Shown here one piece after another: positions 25,794 through 33,900 of a DNA stretch of 64,000 bases (the stretch's first letter is position 1; the number at the start of each line of letters is the position of its first letter). The notes under the pieces are model-generated. The model was not told where the DNA came from. It did not search any database and saw only the letters and a program-made list of their open reading frames with translations. The stretch covers positions 3,162,001-3,226,000 of the forward strand of contig NZ_CP019067.1 in the NCBI RefSeq assembly GCF_001989615.1. Direction: 5' to 3'. This DNA comes from Halorientalis sp. IM1011. GTDB taxonomy: Archaea; Halobacteriota; Halobacteria; Halobacteriales; Haloarculaceae. Both the position numbers and the translations under genes were made by a program.

Positions 25794-26033
25794 ATGACGA
25801 TGACACTCTATCGGCTGGAGGGCTGTCCGTACTGCGAACTCGTCGTCGACCGCCTCGACGAACTGGACATCGACTACGAATCGGTCTGGGTCGAGGGACT
25901 ACACTCCCGCCGTAACGAAGTCAAGCGGATTTCGGGCCAGCGCCAGGTCCCGGTCGTCGTCGACGAGGACCGTGGCATCACGATGGCCGAGTCGGACCGC
26001 ATCCTCGAATATCTCGATCGGAGCTACGCCTGA
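25794..26033 (+). CDS. Glutaredoxin-like / GST N-terminal domain protein
   Basis: A 79-residue protein of the glutaredoxin fold: TLYRLEGCPYCELVVDRLDE with CPYC at residues 11-14, then RQVPVVVDEDRG (the cis-Pro TVP equivalent) and MAESDRILEYLDRSYA. The last stretch is typical of the N-terminal domain of glutathione transferases. Haloarchaea commonly use gamma-glutamylcysteine in place of glutathione, so its thiol partner is probably that; this is family knowledge. The start at 25794 is clear. The gene is divergent from the redoxin-fold gene. Confidence 0.87.
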   Translation: MTMTLYRLEGCPYCELVVDRLDELDIDYESVWVEGLHSRRNEVKRISGQRQVPVVVDEDRGITMAESDRILEYLDRSYA

Positions 26034-26045
26034 TCGAGATCGCGG

Positions 26046-26444
26046 TCAGTCCAGACTGTGCGGGTCGAGGCCGGGGTCCTCGACGGCCGGCGCGCCGATC
26101 GCGAGGATCACGCCCTCGTCGTCGCCGACGTATCGATGGCCGTGGCCGATCTCCGGACCGGCCGCCCAGAACGCGCCCGGTCCGACCTCCATCGTCTCGG
26201 TCTCGCCCGAGCGACCGAGTTTCAGTGAGAACTCGCCCTCGATCACGTAGTAGAGTTCTTCCTGCTCACCGTGGGCGTGGTAGTTGATCTCCTCGCCGGG
26301 CTCGAAGTACCACAGCGTCACGTGGAGGTTGTCCAGCCCCATCGTCCGGCCGACGGGCCGGATGTCCAGATCCGGCGGCACGCCCTCCACTTCCGACAGG
26401 TCTGTGACCGGTACGTCCTCTGTGTCGAGCACTTCGTACTCCAT
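26046..26444 (-). CDS. Single-domain cupin protein
   Basis: A 132-residue small cupin. Motif 1 is YFEPGEEINYHAHGEQEELY, with metal ligand candidates His, His and Glu, and YYVIEGEFSL; motif 2 is PGAFWAAGPEIGHGHRYVG. The fold and ligands suit a metal-binding isomerase, dioxygenase or sensor, but the substrate is unknown. ATG 26442-26444 is used. It lies 66 bases beyond the sir2 gene on the same strand and could share its transcript. Confidence 0.87.
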   Translation of the reverse strand: MEYEVLDTEDVPVTDLSEVEGVPPDLDIRPVGRTMGLDNLHVTLWYFEPGEEINYHAHGEQEELYYVIEGEFSLKLGRSGETETMEVGPGAFWAAGPEIGHGHRYVGDDEGVILAIGAPAVEDPGLDPHSLD

Positions 26445-26510
26445 ACCGGGGGAACACACGCCCGGTCTCCCCAAAAGCGTAGGGGGCGAGACCGGTCCGT
26501 TAGCAGGCCC

Positions 26511-27275
26511 TCACTCCTCGACCACGCGGCGCAGTCGCGGCAGTGCCTCGGTCACGTCCGCACGGAAGTCGTAGTCGGCCCGCCCCGAGAGCGGTGTGGA
26601 TTCGAGGTTGACCAGCACCAGTGTCGCCCCCTGCTCGGCGGCGACCCGTGGCAGCGACGCCGCTGGTTCGACGGTCAGTGAGGACCCCACCGCGAGGAAC
26701 ACGTCGGCCTCTTCGGCTCTGGTCTGCGATCGCATCAGCGCGTGTTCGGGCAACTGCTCCCCGAACAGGACGGTGTCGGGCTTGAGCGTCCCGTTACAGT
26801 CCTCACAGGTGGGCGGTAGCTCACCGTCCCGCGCTCGCTCCATCGCCGGATCGGCGTCGCTCCGCTGGCCGCAGTCCCGACAGACGACCCGCGCGGCCGA
26901 GCCGTGGATCTCGATCACGTTCTCGGAACCGGCCGTCTGGTGGAGGCCGTCGATGTTCTGGGTGACGACGGTGTCGAGGTAGCCCGCCGATTCGAGGTCG
27001 GCGAGGGCCTCGTGAGCGGCGTTGGGTGCCACGTCACCGTCGTCGAACGCTTCCGACTGCAGATCCACCCGGTCGTCCCAGAACCCGGCGGGATCGGCCC
27101 GAAACCGATCGATGTGGAAGTCCATCGGGTCGTTGCGTTCCCAGATACCGTCCTCACCGCGGAAGTCCGGGATACCCGACGCGGTGCTGACGCCCGCTCC
27201 GGTCAGCGCGACCACGGACTCGGCGTCACGGATTGCCCCGGCCACCGCCCGTAGGTCCGACTCGTCGACGCTCAT
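26511..27275 (-). CDS. Sir2-family NAD-dependent protein deacylase
   Basis: A 254-residue sirtuin that removes acyl groups from lysines using NAD. The NAD-binding GAGVSTASGIPDFRG (residues 26-40), TQNIDGLHQTAG, and catalytic His in IEIHGSAARVVC are all present. Two Cys pairs (CRDC and CEDC) hold the structural zinc. GSSLTVEPAASLPRVA completes the Rossmann core. Typical length for a prokaryotic sirtuin. It is divergent from the small protein at 27399. Confidence 0.95.
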   Translation of the reverse strand: MSVDESDLRAVAGAIRDAESVVALTGAGVSTASGIPDFRGEDGIWERNDPMDFHIDRFRADPAGFWDDRVDLQSEAFDDGDVAPNAAHEALADLESAGYLDTVVTQNIDGLHQTAGSENVIEIHGSAARVVCRDCGQRSDADPAMERARDGELPPTCEDCNGTLKPDTVLFGEQLPEHALMRSQTRAEEADVFLAVGSSLTVEPAASLPRVAAEQGATLVLVNLESTPLSGRADYDFRADVTEALPRLRRVVEE

Positions 27276-27398
27276 GCTACCATCTCGGGCCGCCTGTGGG
27301 ATTAAAATCTCCGTCTCTTGGACGGATCGAGTTCCGCCGATACCCGGGTACCCTCGAAAATTTGGCTGGTTACTTATCAGGCTGTGTGAGATAATACC

Positions 27399-27620
27399 AT
27401 GTTAATGGCTACCGAACCCGTCGACGACCACGACAGTCCGGAAACCGGCTTGGATGCGTGCATGTCCGAGTTGACGGCCGAGATCGACCGCCTCTGGGAA
27501 GATCAACACGACGGGGCCGACCTGTCGGCCGGTGGGAACGGAACCGGGGACGGGAATCGCGAGGCTGGTAGTGAGACCCCTGCGGCGGTGATCGACGCAG
27601 TCGTCGACTCGCCGTCGTGA
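27399..27620 (+). CDS. Small acidic protein of 73 residues, function unknown
   Basis: A short frame encoding MLMATEPVDDHDSPETGLDA, a helix-like CMSELTAEIDRLWEDQ and a Gly/Asn/Asp-rich tail. The composition is that of a haloarchaeal soluble protein, and a TATA-like ttacttatc lies about 25 bases before the ATG, suggesting a leaderless transcript. No homologue is recognised. It may be a real small protein, though the tail looks disordered. Confidence 0.5.
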   Translation: MLMATEPVDDHDSPETGLDACMSELTAEIDRLWEDQHDGADLSAGGNGTGDGNREAGSETPAAVIDAVVDSPS

Positions 27621-27708
27621 GCCAGTCAGTCAGTCGTCGACGAGGCGGTCGCGGCGGCGGAATCGGGGGACGACGGCAACCCGCAGACAGACCAGCTGTC
27701 CATGTAAC

Positions 27709-27978
27709 TCAGAGGGACCGGTGTTCGATCTCGGGATCGATGTCGGCGGCGGCCAGATCCTGCCGGATACGCTCGCGTAACGGTGTCGGCACGGTGTCGC
27801 GACTTACAGGGACGGCGATGTCACCGTCGGGTGACACCTTCCAGTAGATTACGCACTCGCTCGGTTCGTAGTACTCGATGCTGTACCGGTCACCGCCGCC
27901 GTCGTAGTGAACGCGCGCCGCGGCGTTCTCGACGCGCCAGCCCTCCTGCTCGGCCAGTCGATCCAGAACTCCCGTCAT
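27709..27978 (-). CDS. Small protein, function unknown
   Basis: An 89-residue protein with VLDRLAEQEGWRVENAAARV, then RYSIEYYEPSECVIYWKVSP and RIRQDLAAADIDPEIEHRSL. The alternating hydrophobic pattern suggests a small alpha/beta fold. No family was recognised. ATG 27976-27978 is preferred. The following 228 bases up to the UspA gene hold no gene; a purine-rich stretch (28060-28095) and a ttatatgc motif (28173-28180) were seen there without an obvious target. Confidence 0.6.
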   Translation of the reverse strand: MTGVLDRLAEQEGWRVENAAARVHYDGGGDRYSIEYYEPSECVIYWKVSPDGDIAVPVSRDTVPTPLRERIRQDLAAADIDPEIEHRSL

Positions 27979-28206
27979 GAAGGGCCCTACGCGGCCCACG
28001 GGCTAGTGGTTTCGGTCACGGACAGGTCTGCCGGGAAGAGACAGTCACCTCGGGAGCGTGTGAGGAGGGGGGAGCGGAAAGAGGGAGAAAACCGGTTCGG
28101 GATTGGGAGCGAACCGCATCTGATTCAACGAACCGATTGTGGTTGAGTTTTCTTCACGATATCATCGGTCAGTTATATGCCCCCGCGTTCATCCGGGCGG
28201 AGCGAG

Positions 28207-28656
28207 CTAGTCAGCGTGGCGAACGATGTGGACGTCGTAGCGAGGGTCCTCCGAGACGGGGCTCCCGACGCTCGTGACGGGGGTCGAGACGCGGCCGGCG
28301 TTCTCGCTGCCGATGAACACGATGGAGGCGTCCACGTCGTCGGCGACGTGTCTGATCGTTCGCGTGATGTCGTCGATGACGGTCGCGGTCATCGAGTCGC
28401 TGGTCTCGGGGTGTTCACAGCGGTAGGTGGCGTTGGGGGCCACCTCTTGCACCGTCCGTTCGAACTCATCGGAGACAGCCGTCGGGTCGTAGGTCTCGCC
28501 GGCCTCGATCCAGCCGCGTTCCTGGGCGAACGCCTCGTCGTCCGGGATGATGGTCAGCGCCACGACCTCCTCGCCGCGGTAGTCGGCGAACTCGCTCGCT
28601 CGCTTGAGCGCGGATCGGGACAGGTCGGATCCGTCGAACGGGACCAGAAGCGTCAT
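28207..28656 (-). CDS. Universal stress protein (UspA fold)
   Basis: A 149-residue UspA-domain protein: LLVPFDGSDLSRSALKRASE at the N terminus, VVALTIIPDDEAFAQERG, and a C-terminal ADDVDASIVFIGSENAGRVS. The usual nucleotide-binding GxxGxxxxGS loop is changed here to SENAGRVSTPVTSVGSPVS, so ATP binding is uncertain. A second UspA gene lies 0.4 kb away. ATG 28654-28656 is used. Confidence 0.88.
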   Translation of the reverse strand: MTLLVPFDGSDLSRSALKRASEFADYRGEEVVALTIIPDDEAFAQERGWIEAGETYDPTAVSDEFERTVQEVAPNATYRCEHPETSDSMTATVIDDITRTIRHVADDVDASIVFIGSENAGRVSTPVTSVGSPVSEDPRYDVHIVRHAD

Positions 28657-28756
28657 GCGGTCCCGTTCTCTAGCCCGCGTCTTAACGCCCGGGGAGCCGG
28701 CAACGCCGCCCGAACCGCTCCGGACATTGATACCCCTCCGTGACCTTCCCGCTGCC

Positions 28757-29005
28757 ATGGAGACGCTGGGTGACGGCGACGGCCCCATCGACGTGCACGA
28801 CTACCGGCACGGCCTCAAACTCCTGAAAGAGACCCGCGAGACGAGCCACTGGGCCAACAAGAGGGGGTACGCCTGTCCCGCCTGCGGGAAGCCCTTCGAG
28901 CAACTGTTCATCTCGGAGAAGACCGACAACACGTTCACCCCCTCGTCGGTGACGCCCTTTTGCATCCGACACGAGCCGGATCGTATCCTCATGTTCAGAC
29001 ACTGA
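28757..29005 (+). CDS. Small zinc-ribbon-like protein (family often labelled flagella cluster protein)
   Basis: An 82-residue protein with DVHDYRHGLKLLKETRETSH, then GYACPACGKPFEQLFISEKT (CPAC) and PFCIRHEPDRILMF, whose Cys and His could complete a zinc site. It resembles a small haloarchaeal family that databases have called flagella cluster protein; here no archaellum genes are nearby, so that label says little. ATG 28757 gives METLGDGDGPIDVHDY. Confidence 0.75.
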   Translation: METLGDGDGPIDVHDYRHGLKLLKETRETSHWANKRGYACPACGKPFEQLFISEKTDNTFTPSSVTPFCIRHEPDRILMFRH

Positions 29006-29014
29006 TGGCGCCGA

Positions 29015-29464
29015 TCACTCGCTCACGTCGGTTTTCACGACGGTCGCGGGACGGGTCGTCAACCGGAGCACGCGGTTGGTGACGCTCCCGAGCAGCGTCC
29101 GGTACTCCTCGGGTCGCCGCTTTGTCCCGAGCACGACCAGATCCGCGTCGCTCTCCTCGGCGTAGTCCACGATGGTTTCGGCCGGTTGGCCGTGTCGAAG
29201 TTCCTCTACGACCTCGACGCCCGCGTCGGAGGCATCGGCCCTGATCGCTGCCAGTCGTTCCTGGCCCACCTCTTCCAGTCCGTGCTCGGGACCCTCGCGC
29301 TCGTCGACGTACTCGTCGCCGCTGTAGGCGGTGACGACGCTCTCGTCGACGACGTAGAGCACGTGGAGTACGGCGTCGTTGGCCGCTGCGAGTTCGATGG
29401 CATGTCTCTCGGCGTCGTCTGACGCGACTGTCGCATCCGTCGCGAGCAAGATTCTGTCGTACAT
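29015..29464 (-). CDS. Universal stress protein UspA, ATP-binding type
   Basis: A 149-residue UspA protein with the conserved start YDRILLATDATVASDDAERH, the strand VLHVLYVVDES, and ADLVVLGTKRRPEEYRTLLG followed by SVTNRVLRLTTRPATVVK. The GxxxR...GS-type loop resembles the ATP-binding subgroup more than the neighbouring UspA at 28207. Stress signalling is inferred from the family. It is convergent, 9 bases from the zinc-ribbon gene. Confidence 0.92.
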   Translation of the reverse strand: MYDRILLATDATVASDDAERHAIELAAANDAVLHVLYVVDESVVTAYSGDEYVDEREGPEHGLEEVGQERLAAIRADASDAGVEVVEELRHGQPAETIVDYAEESDADLVVLGTKRRPEEYRTLLGSVTNRVLRLTTRPATVVKTDVSE

Positions 29465-29588
29465 ACAGATAGAGATCGGGTAGCTATCGAGTTAAAATCG
29501 CTTCGTGATTCTCACTGTCCGGGAGGACCGCCCGTCCGCGACCGCTCGAAACGTCCGTCCGTGGCCGGCGAATTACGGGCGATCCTGC

Positions 29589-30809
29589 TTACGACACGCC
29601 GAGCTGTTTGGCGACGGTGTTGAGCTGGATCTCGTCGGTGCCCTCCACCACGCGCAGGATCCGGGCGACGTGGAGGTGGTCCATGAACGGGTTGTCCTCC
29701 GAGAGCCCGTTCGCGCCGTGGACCTGCACCACGTCGTCGGCGATGTCGAAGTAGACGTTCGACGCGAAATATTTGAAGATCGAAGCCTCCTCGATGGCCT
29801 GTTCGCCCTCGTCCATCAGCCAGGCGAGTTTCAGTCCGGCGGCATCGGCGGCGAAGTTCCGTGCCCGTCCCTCCGCGAGTTTGTGGGAGATGCCCTGGAA
29901 CTTCCCGATCGGCCGGCCGAACGCCTCCCGCTCGTTGGCGTATTCGACACCCTGCTCGATGAGGTGCTCGGCGTACCCAACTGCCTCCGCCCCGAGTTCG
30001 AGCCGCCCGAGCGAGAGGAAGTCCATGGCGTTGTAGAAGGCGGTGTCGGGCTGGCCGAGCACCCGGTCCTCACCGAGGCGCACGTCGTCGAAGATAAGTT
30101 CGGCCTGCATGCCCTTCATTCCGACCGCGTTGTTCATCGACCCCAGTTCGAACTCGTCGGCCTCGACGACGAAGCAGGTGATCCCGCCGTAGCGCCCGGC
30201 CTCCTCCTGGGGTGTCGTTCGCGCGAACACCTGCACGAAGTCGGCGTAGGGGGCGTTCGTGATCCACTGTTTCTGGCCGTTCAGTACCCACTCGTCGCCG
30301 TCCTTTCGAGCCCGGGTATCCATACTCGGTGAGTCCGACCCCACGCCGGGCTCTGTCTGGGCGAAGGCGGTCGATTTCTCGCCGGCGACGGCCGGCTCCA
30401 GATACTTCTCGACCTGCTCGCCCTCGGCTTGCAACAGGAGCGGCTTGGGGCCCTCCGGACCCGCGAGGACGTACTCGGTCAGGCCGATGCCGTGGCTGGC
30501 GACGTGTTTCTTCGCCCGGTACCAGGTGACGTTCGAGACGTCGTCCCCGCCGGCCTCCTCGGGGAGGTTCATCGCGTAGAAGCCCGCGTCGGCGCTTTTC
30601 TTCCGGATCCGCTCGATAGCGTCGACGACCTCCGGGACGAGCCGTCCGTCCTCCTCGTGGCGTAACTGCGGGTTCGACCACGTTTCGCCCAGTTCGTCTC
30701 TGACGGGTTCGACCTCTTGCTCGAGGAACTCGCTCAGACTGTCGAGGATGAGCCGGGTCTCCTCACCCGTTCCGAAGTCGACCGACGAGGCCGTGCCTTG
30801 TGTTGCCAT
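29589..30809 (-). CDS. Acyl-CoA dehydrogenase
   Basis: FAD-dependent alpha,beta-dehydrogenation of acyl-CoA, the first oxidative step of beta-oxidation or amino-acid catabolism. The 406-residue protein has the FAD/substrate motif AFAQTEPGVGSDSPSM, GQKQWITNAPYADFVQVFAR, and the C-terminal catalytic Glu in VVEGTDEIQLNTVAKQLG. Length fits the family. ATG 30807-30809 gives MATQGTASSVDFGTG. It stands alone, downstream of the giant surface gene on the same strand (135-base gap). Confidence 0.93.
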   Translation of the reverse strand: MATQGTASSVDFGTGEETRLILDSLSEFLEQEVEPVRDELGETWSNPQLRHEEDGRLVPEVVDAIERIRKKSADAGFYAMNLPEEAGGDDVSNVTWYRAKKHVASHGIGLTEYVLAGPEGPKPLLLQAEGEQVEKYLEPAVAGEKSTAFAQTEPGVGSDSPSMDTRARKDGDEWVLNGQKQWITNAPYADFVQVFARTTPQEEAGRYGGITCFVVEADEFELGSMNNAVGMKGMQAELIFDDVRLGEDRVLGQPDTAFYNAMDFLSLGRLELGAEAVGYAEHLIEQGVEYANEREAFGRPIGKFQGISHKLAEGRARNFAADAAGLKLAWLMDEGEQAIEEASIFKYFASNVYFDIADDVVQVHGANGLSEDNPFMDHLHVARILRVVEGTDEIQLNTVAKQLGVS

Positions 30810-30944
30810 AGCCCAACGGTACGCCCGCCCCCGCTTGAATCCACCGCCTCGTGAGAGGGGCGGCGTTATCATCGGCCCCGCCGCGGTGTACTCATCGCAA
30901 CCGTCGGCAGTCCGATCTCAGGTCCCGAATGCCCGGGTCTCGGC

Positions 30945-33900
30945 TCACCCGGGCGTGGCCGGCGTCACGACTTCCATCTGCTCTGTTTCTTCGGGTTCTT
31001 CGGGTTCTTCGGGTTCTTCGGGTTCCTCTGGTTCTTCTGGCTCTTCGGGTTCCTCTGGTTCCTCCGGCTCTTCAGGTTCTTCAGGCTCCTCCGGTTCTTC
31101 GGGTTCTTCCGGCTCTTCGGGTTCTTCAGGCTCTTCAGGCTCTTCGGGTTCTTCCGGCTCTTCGGGTTCCTCTGGTTCCTCCGGCTCTTCAGGTTCTTCA
31201 GGCTCTTCGGGTTCTTCAGGCTCTTCTGGTTCTTCGGGCTCCTCTGTCTCTTCAGGTTCTTCAGTTTCGTCGGTCTCGTTGGGCTCTTCGGTCGTCGGGC
31301 CTTCGACTGAGATGGTCGCGACTCGTTCACCGTTTATCTGGACGATCCGGCCGTCGGTCGACTCGGCAGTCAGTTCGTACGTCCCGGGATCCAGATCGAT
31401 GGAGTTCGACTCGGTGGCCGCCACGTCGAGCGTCACGTTCTCGCCCTCCTCCGGCGAAGCGGTCACCGTTACTTCCTCCTCGTTCGGATTGTCGACGGTC
31501 AACGTCCCGTCGTCGACCGAGGCGTCCAGGCTCTCGAGGGCCGCCTCGATGGTCACCTCTGTCTCTGACTCGCCGTCGATAGTGACCGGGCGGTCCTCGG
31601 CCGTTCCAGTCACCGTGTACGACCCCGGTTCGAGCTCCTGGGTGACCTCCGCACCGGCTTCCACGTCGAAGGACACGTTCTCCCCCGATTCCGGTGTTGC
31701 GACGACGGTCGCATCGATCTCGCCGGGGTTCTCGATAGCGAGGACGTTGTCGGTCGTTGTAACGGCGAGGTCGAGCGGCTCGACCTCCTCCACCGTTACT
31801 TCGATCTCGGACTCGCCGTCGATGGGCACCGGCTCTCCTTCACCGGTCGCGGCCTCGACTGTGTAGGTGCCCGGCTCCAGCGTGGTCGTCGTCTCGTCGC
31901 CGGCCAGCACCTCTAGTGTCTGAATCGTGCCGCTCTCGTTACTTATCCTGACGAGTCTGAGCTCCTCGCTGGGGTTCTCGACCGTCAGTTCCTGGCCCGA
32001 CAGACTCGTTTCGAGGGACTCGAACTCCTCGACGGGCTGTACCTCGACGTCGAGTTCGTCCTCGCCGTTCAGCGTGACGGGGCGCTCGCTCTCGCTCTCG
32101 CCGGTGAGCGTGTAGTTGCCGGGATCGACCGTCTCGGTGACCGTCTCGCCCGGTTCCACGGTGACCGACACGTCCGCGTCGGTCGCGCTCACAGTGACGA
32201 CCGCGTCGCTCGGGTTGGCGACCGTCAGATTTTGGTCTTGGACGGTGACGTCGAGGTCGATGGATTCTGGTTGTTCCTCCTCGACGGTGAACTCGAAGGC
32301 CTCGTCGCCGTCGATCAGGACCGATCGGTTATCGTCGCTCTCGGCCGTCACGGTGTAATTACCCGGATCGAACGACTCGGTAGCCGTCTCGCCGGCCGGT
32401 ACGTCGATCGTCTGGTTCTCACCGTCTTCGGGCTCGACGGTCGCCGTGACGGAGGCGTTACTCGGGTTCTCGAGGGTGAGCGTGTCGTTCTCCACGGACG
32501 CGTTCAGCTCGATCGGTTCCTCGGGCTCGTCTTCCTCGACCGTGACGTTGTACGACTCCTCGCCGTTTAGCAGGACCGTCCGGTTCGTCTCGGGTTCTGT
32601 CTCACCGGTGAGGGTGTAGTTGCCCGGGGCGAGGCCCTGTGTCGCCGTTTCGCCTCCTGCCACGTCGAAGGTCTGTTCCTCGCCAGTCGCGTTCGTGGCC
32701 GTGACCACGACACCAGTGTCGCTGGGATTCTCGACGAGGATGTTTTCGTTCTCCACCGCCACGGCCAGTTCGATCGGCTCCCCGGGCTCGGCTTCCTCGA
32801 CGGTGAACTCGAAGGCCTCGTTGCCGTCGATCAGGACCTCTCGGTCGTCGTCGCTCTCGGCCGTCACGGTGTAGTTGCCCGGCTCGAAAGTCTCGCTGAC
32901 CGTCTCGTTAGCCGGCACTTCGACGGACCGGTTCTCGCCGTCTTCGGGCTCGACGGTCGCCGTGACGGAGGCGTTACTCGGGTTCTCGAGGGTGAGCGTG
33001 TCGTTCTCGACCGACGCGTCGAGGTCGAGCGCCGAGACCGCTTCCGTACGAACGGGCACGTAGACACCGCTCTCGGACAGCGTGGCTTGGAGTGCGTCAC
33101 CCTCGTCGGTCACCGACCCGTTGGCCACGCGCTCCCACTCGCTGCCGTCGAAGCGCAGAAGGTCGACCTGTGCGGCGTCCGTTCCAGCTTCTAGCGGGAC
33201 GGTGACCGAAACCTGATTCTGGACGTTGGACACGTTGAAACCCGACTGGACGGCGGTCGCATTGTCGGGGAGATCCGGCAGCGACTCGTTGTCGACCGTG
33301 TCCAGAGTCACGGGTTCGCCGGTGAACTCGAACCTGGCCGCCGGCTCGAGGAACAGATCGGTCGCGTCGTAGGGCTCCGGTCCCAGGGAATCGTCGAAGC
33401 CGACCTCAGGCCCGGGGTGACCACGGACGGTGACGTTCTGTAACCGCTGGTCGTCCGCGCCCCGGAACCTGAATCCGAGTTCTCCGTTGTCCGTTATCCG
33501 GGAATCCTGGAACTGGTTCGCACCGCTGTCGGTCAGCCCGATACCGTCCCCGGCGTTCCCGTCGGCCGTCACCGCCTCGAAGGTGTTGTTCGAGATCACG
33601 GACCCGTACAGTCCGTCGCCGCCGTTGTTCGCGACTCGGATCTCGGTGAACTCGCTGTCGGAGGCCTGATCCCAGAGGTGGATCCCGTAATTTCCGTTAT
33701 CGGTCGCCGTGACGTCGGTGAACGACAGGTCCGTGCTCTCCCAGACCGTGATGCCGACACCGTCGGTACCGCTTGCGGTCACGTTCTCGACCGTCGATCC
33801 GTCGGCGTTGACCAGGAAAATCCCGTCTCCGACGTTGTCGGTGACCGCGACGTCTTCGATCGTCCCCTGGACACCGATGTCGTCGCTGAAGTTACTGAAG

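Noticed and set aside
28140-28206. Promoter (ttatatgc) pointing right at about 28173
   Set aside because: No plus-strand gene starts within 500 bases; the only frame there is antisense to the UspA gene.
30870-30950. A frameshifted PGF-CTERM anchor after the giant gene
   Set aside because: None of the minus-strand frames downstream of the stop encodes a hydrophobic helix with a basic end.
30978-31292. Tandem array considered as a CRISPR or a Gly-Ser-Ser protein on the plus strand
   Set aside because: Unit is 9 bp without spacers, and the minus strand is the coding strand of a long gene with a signal peptide.
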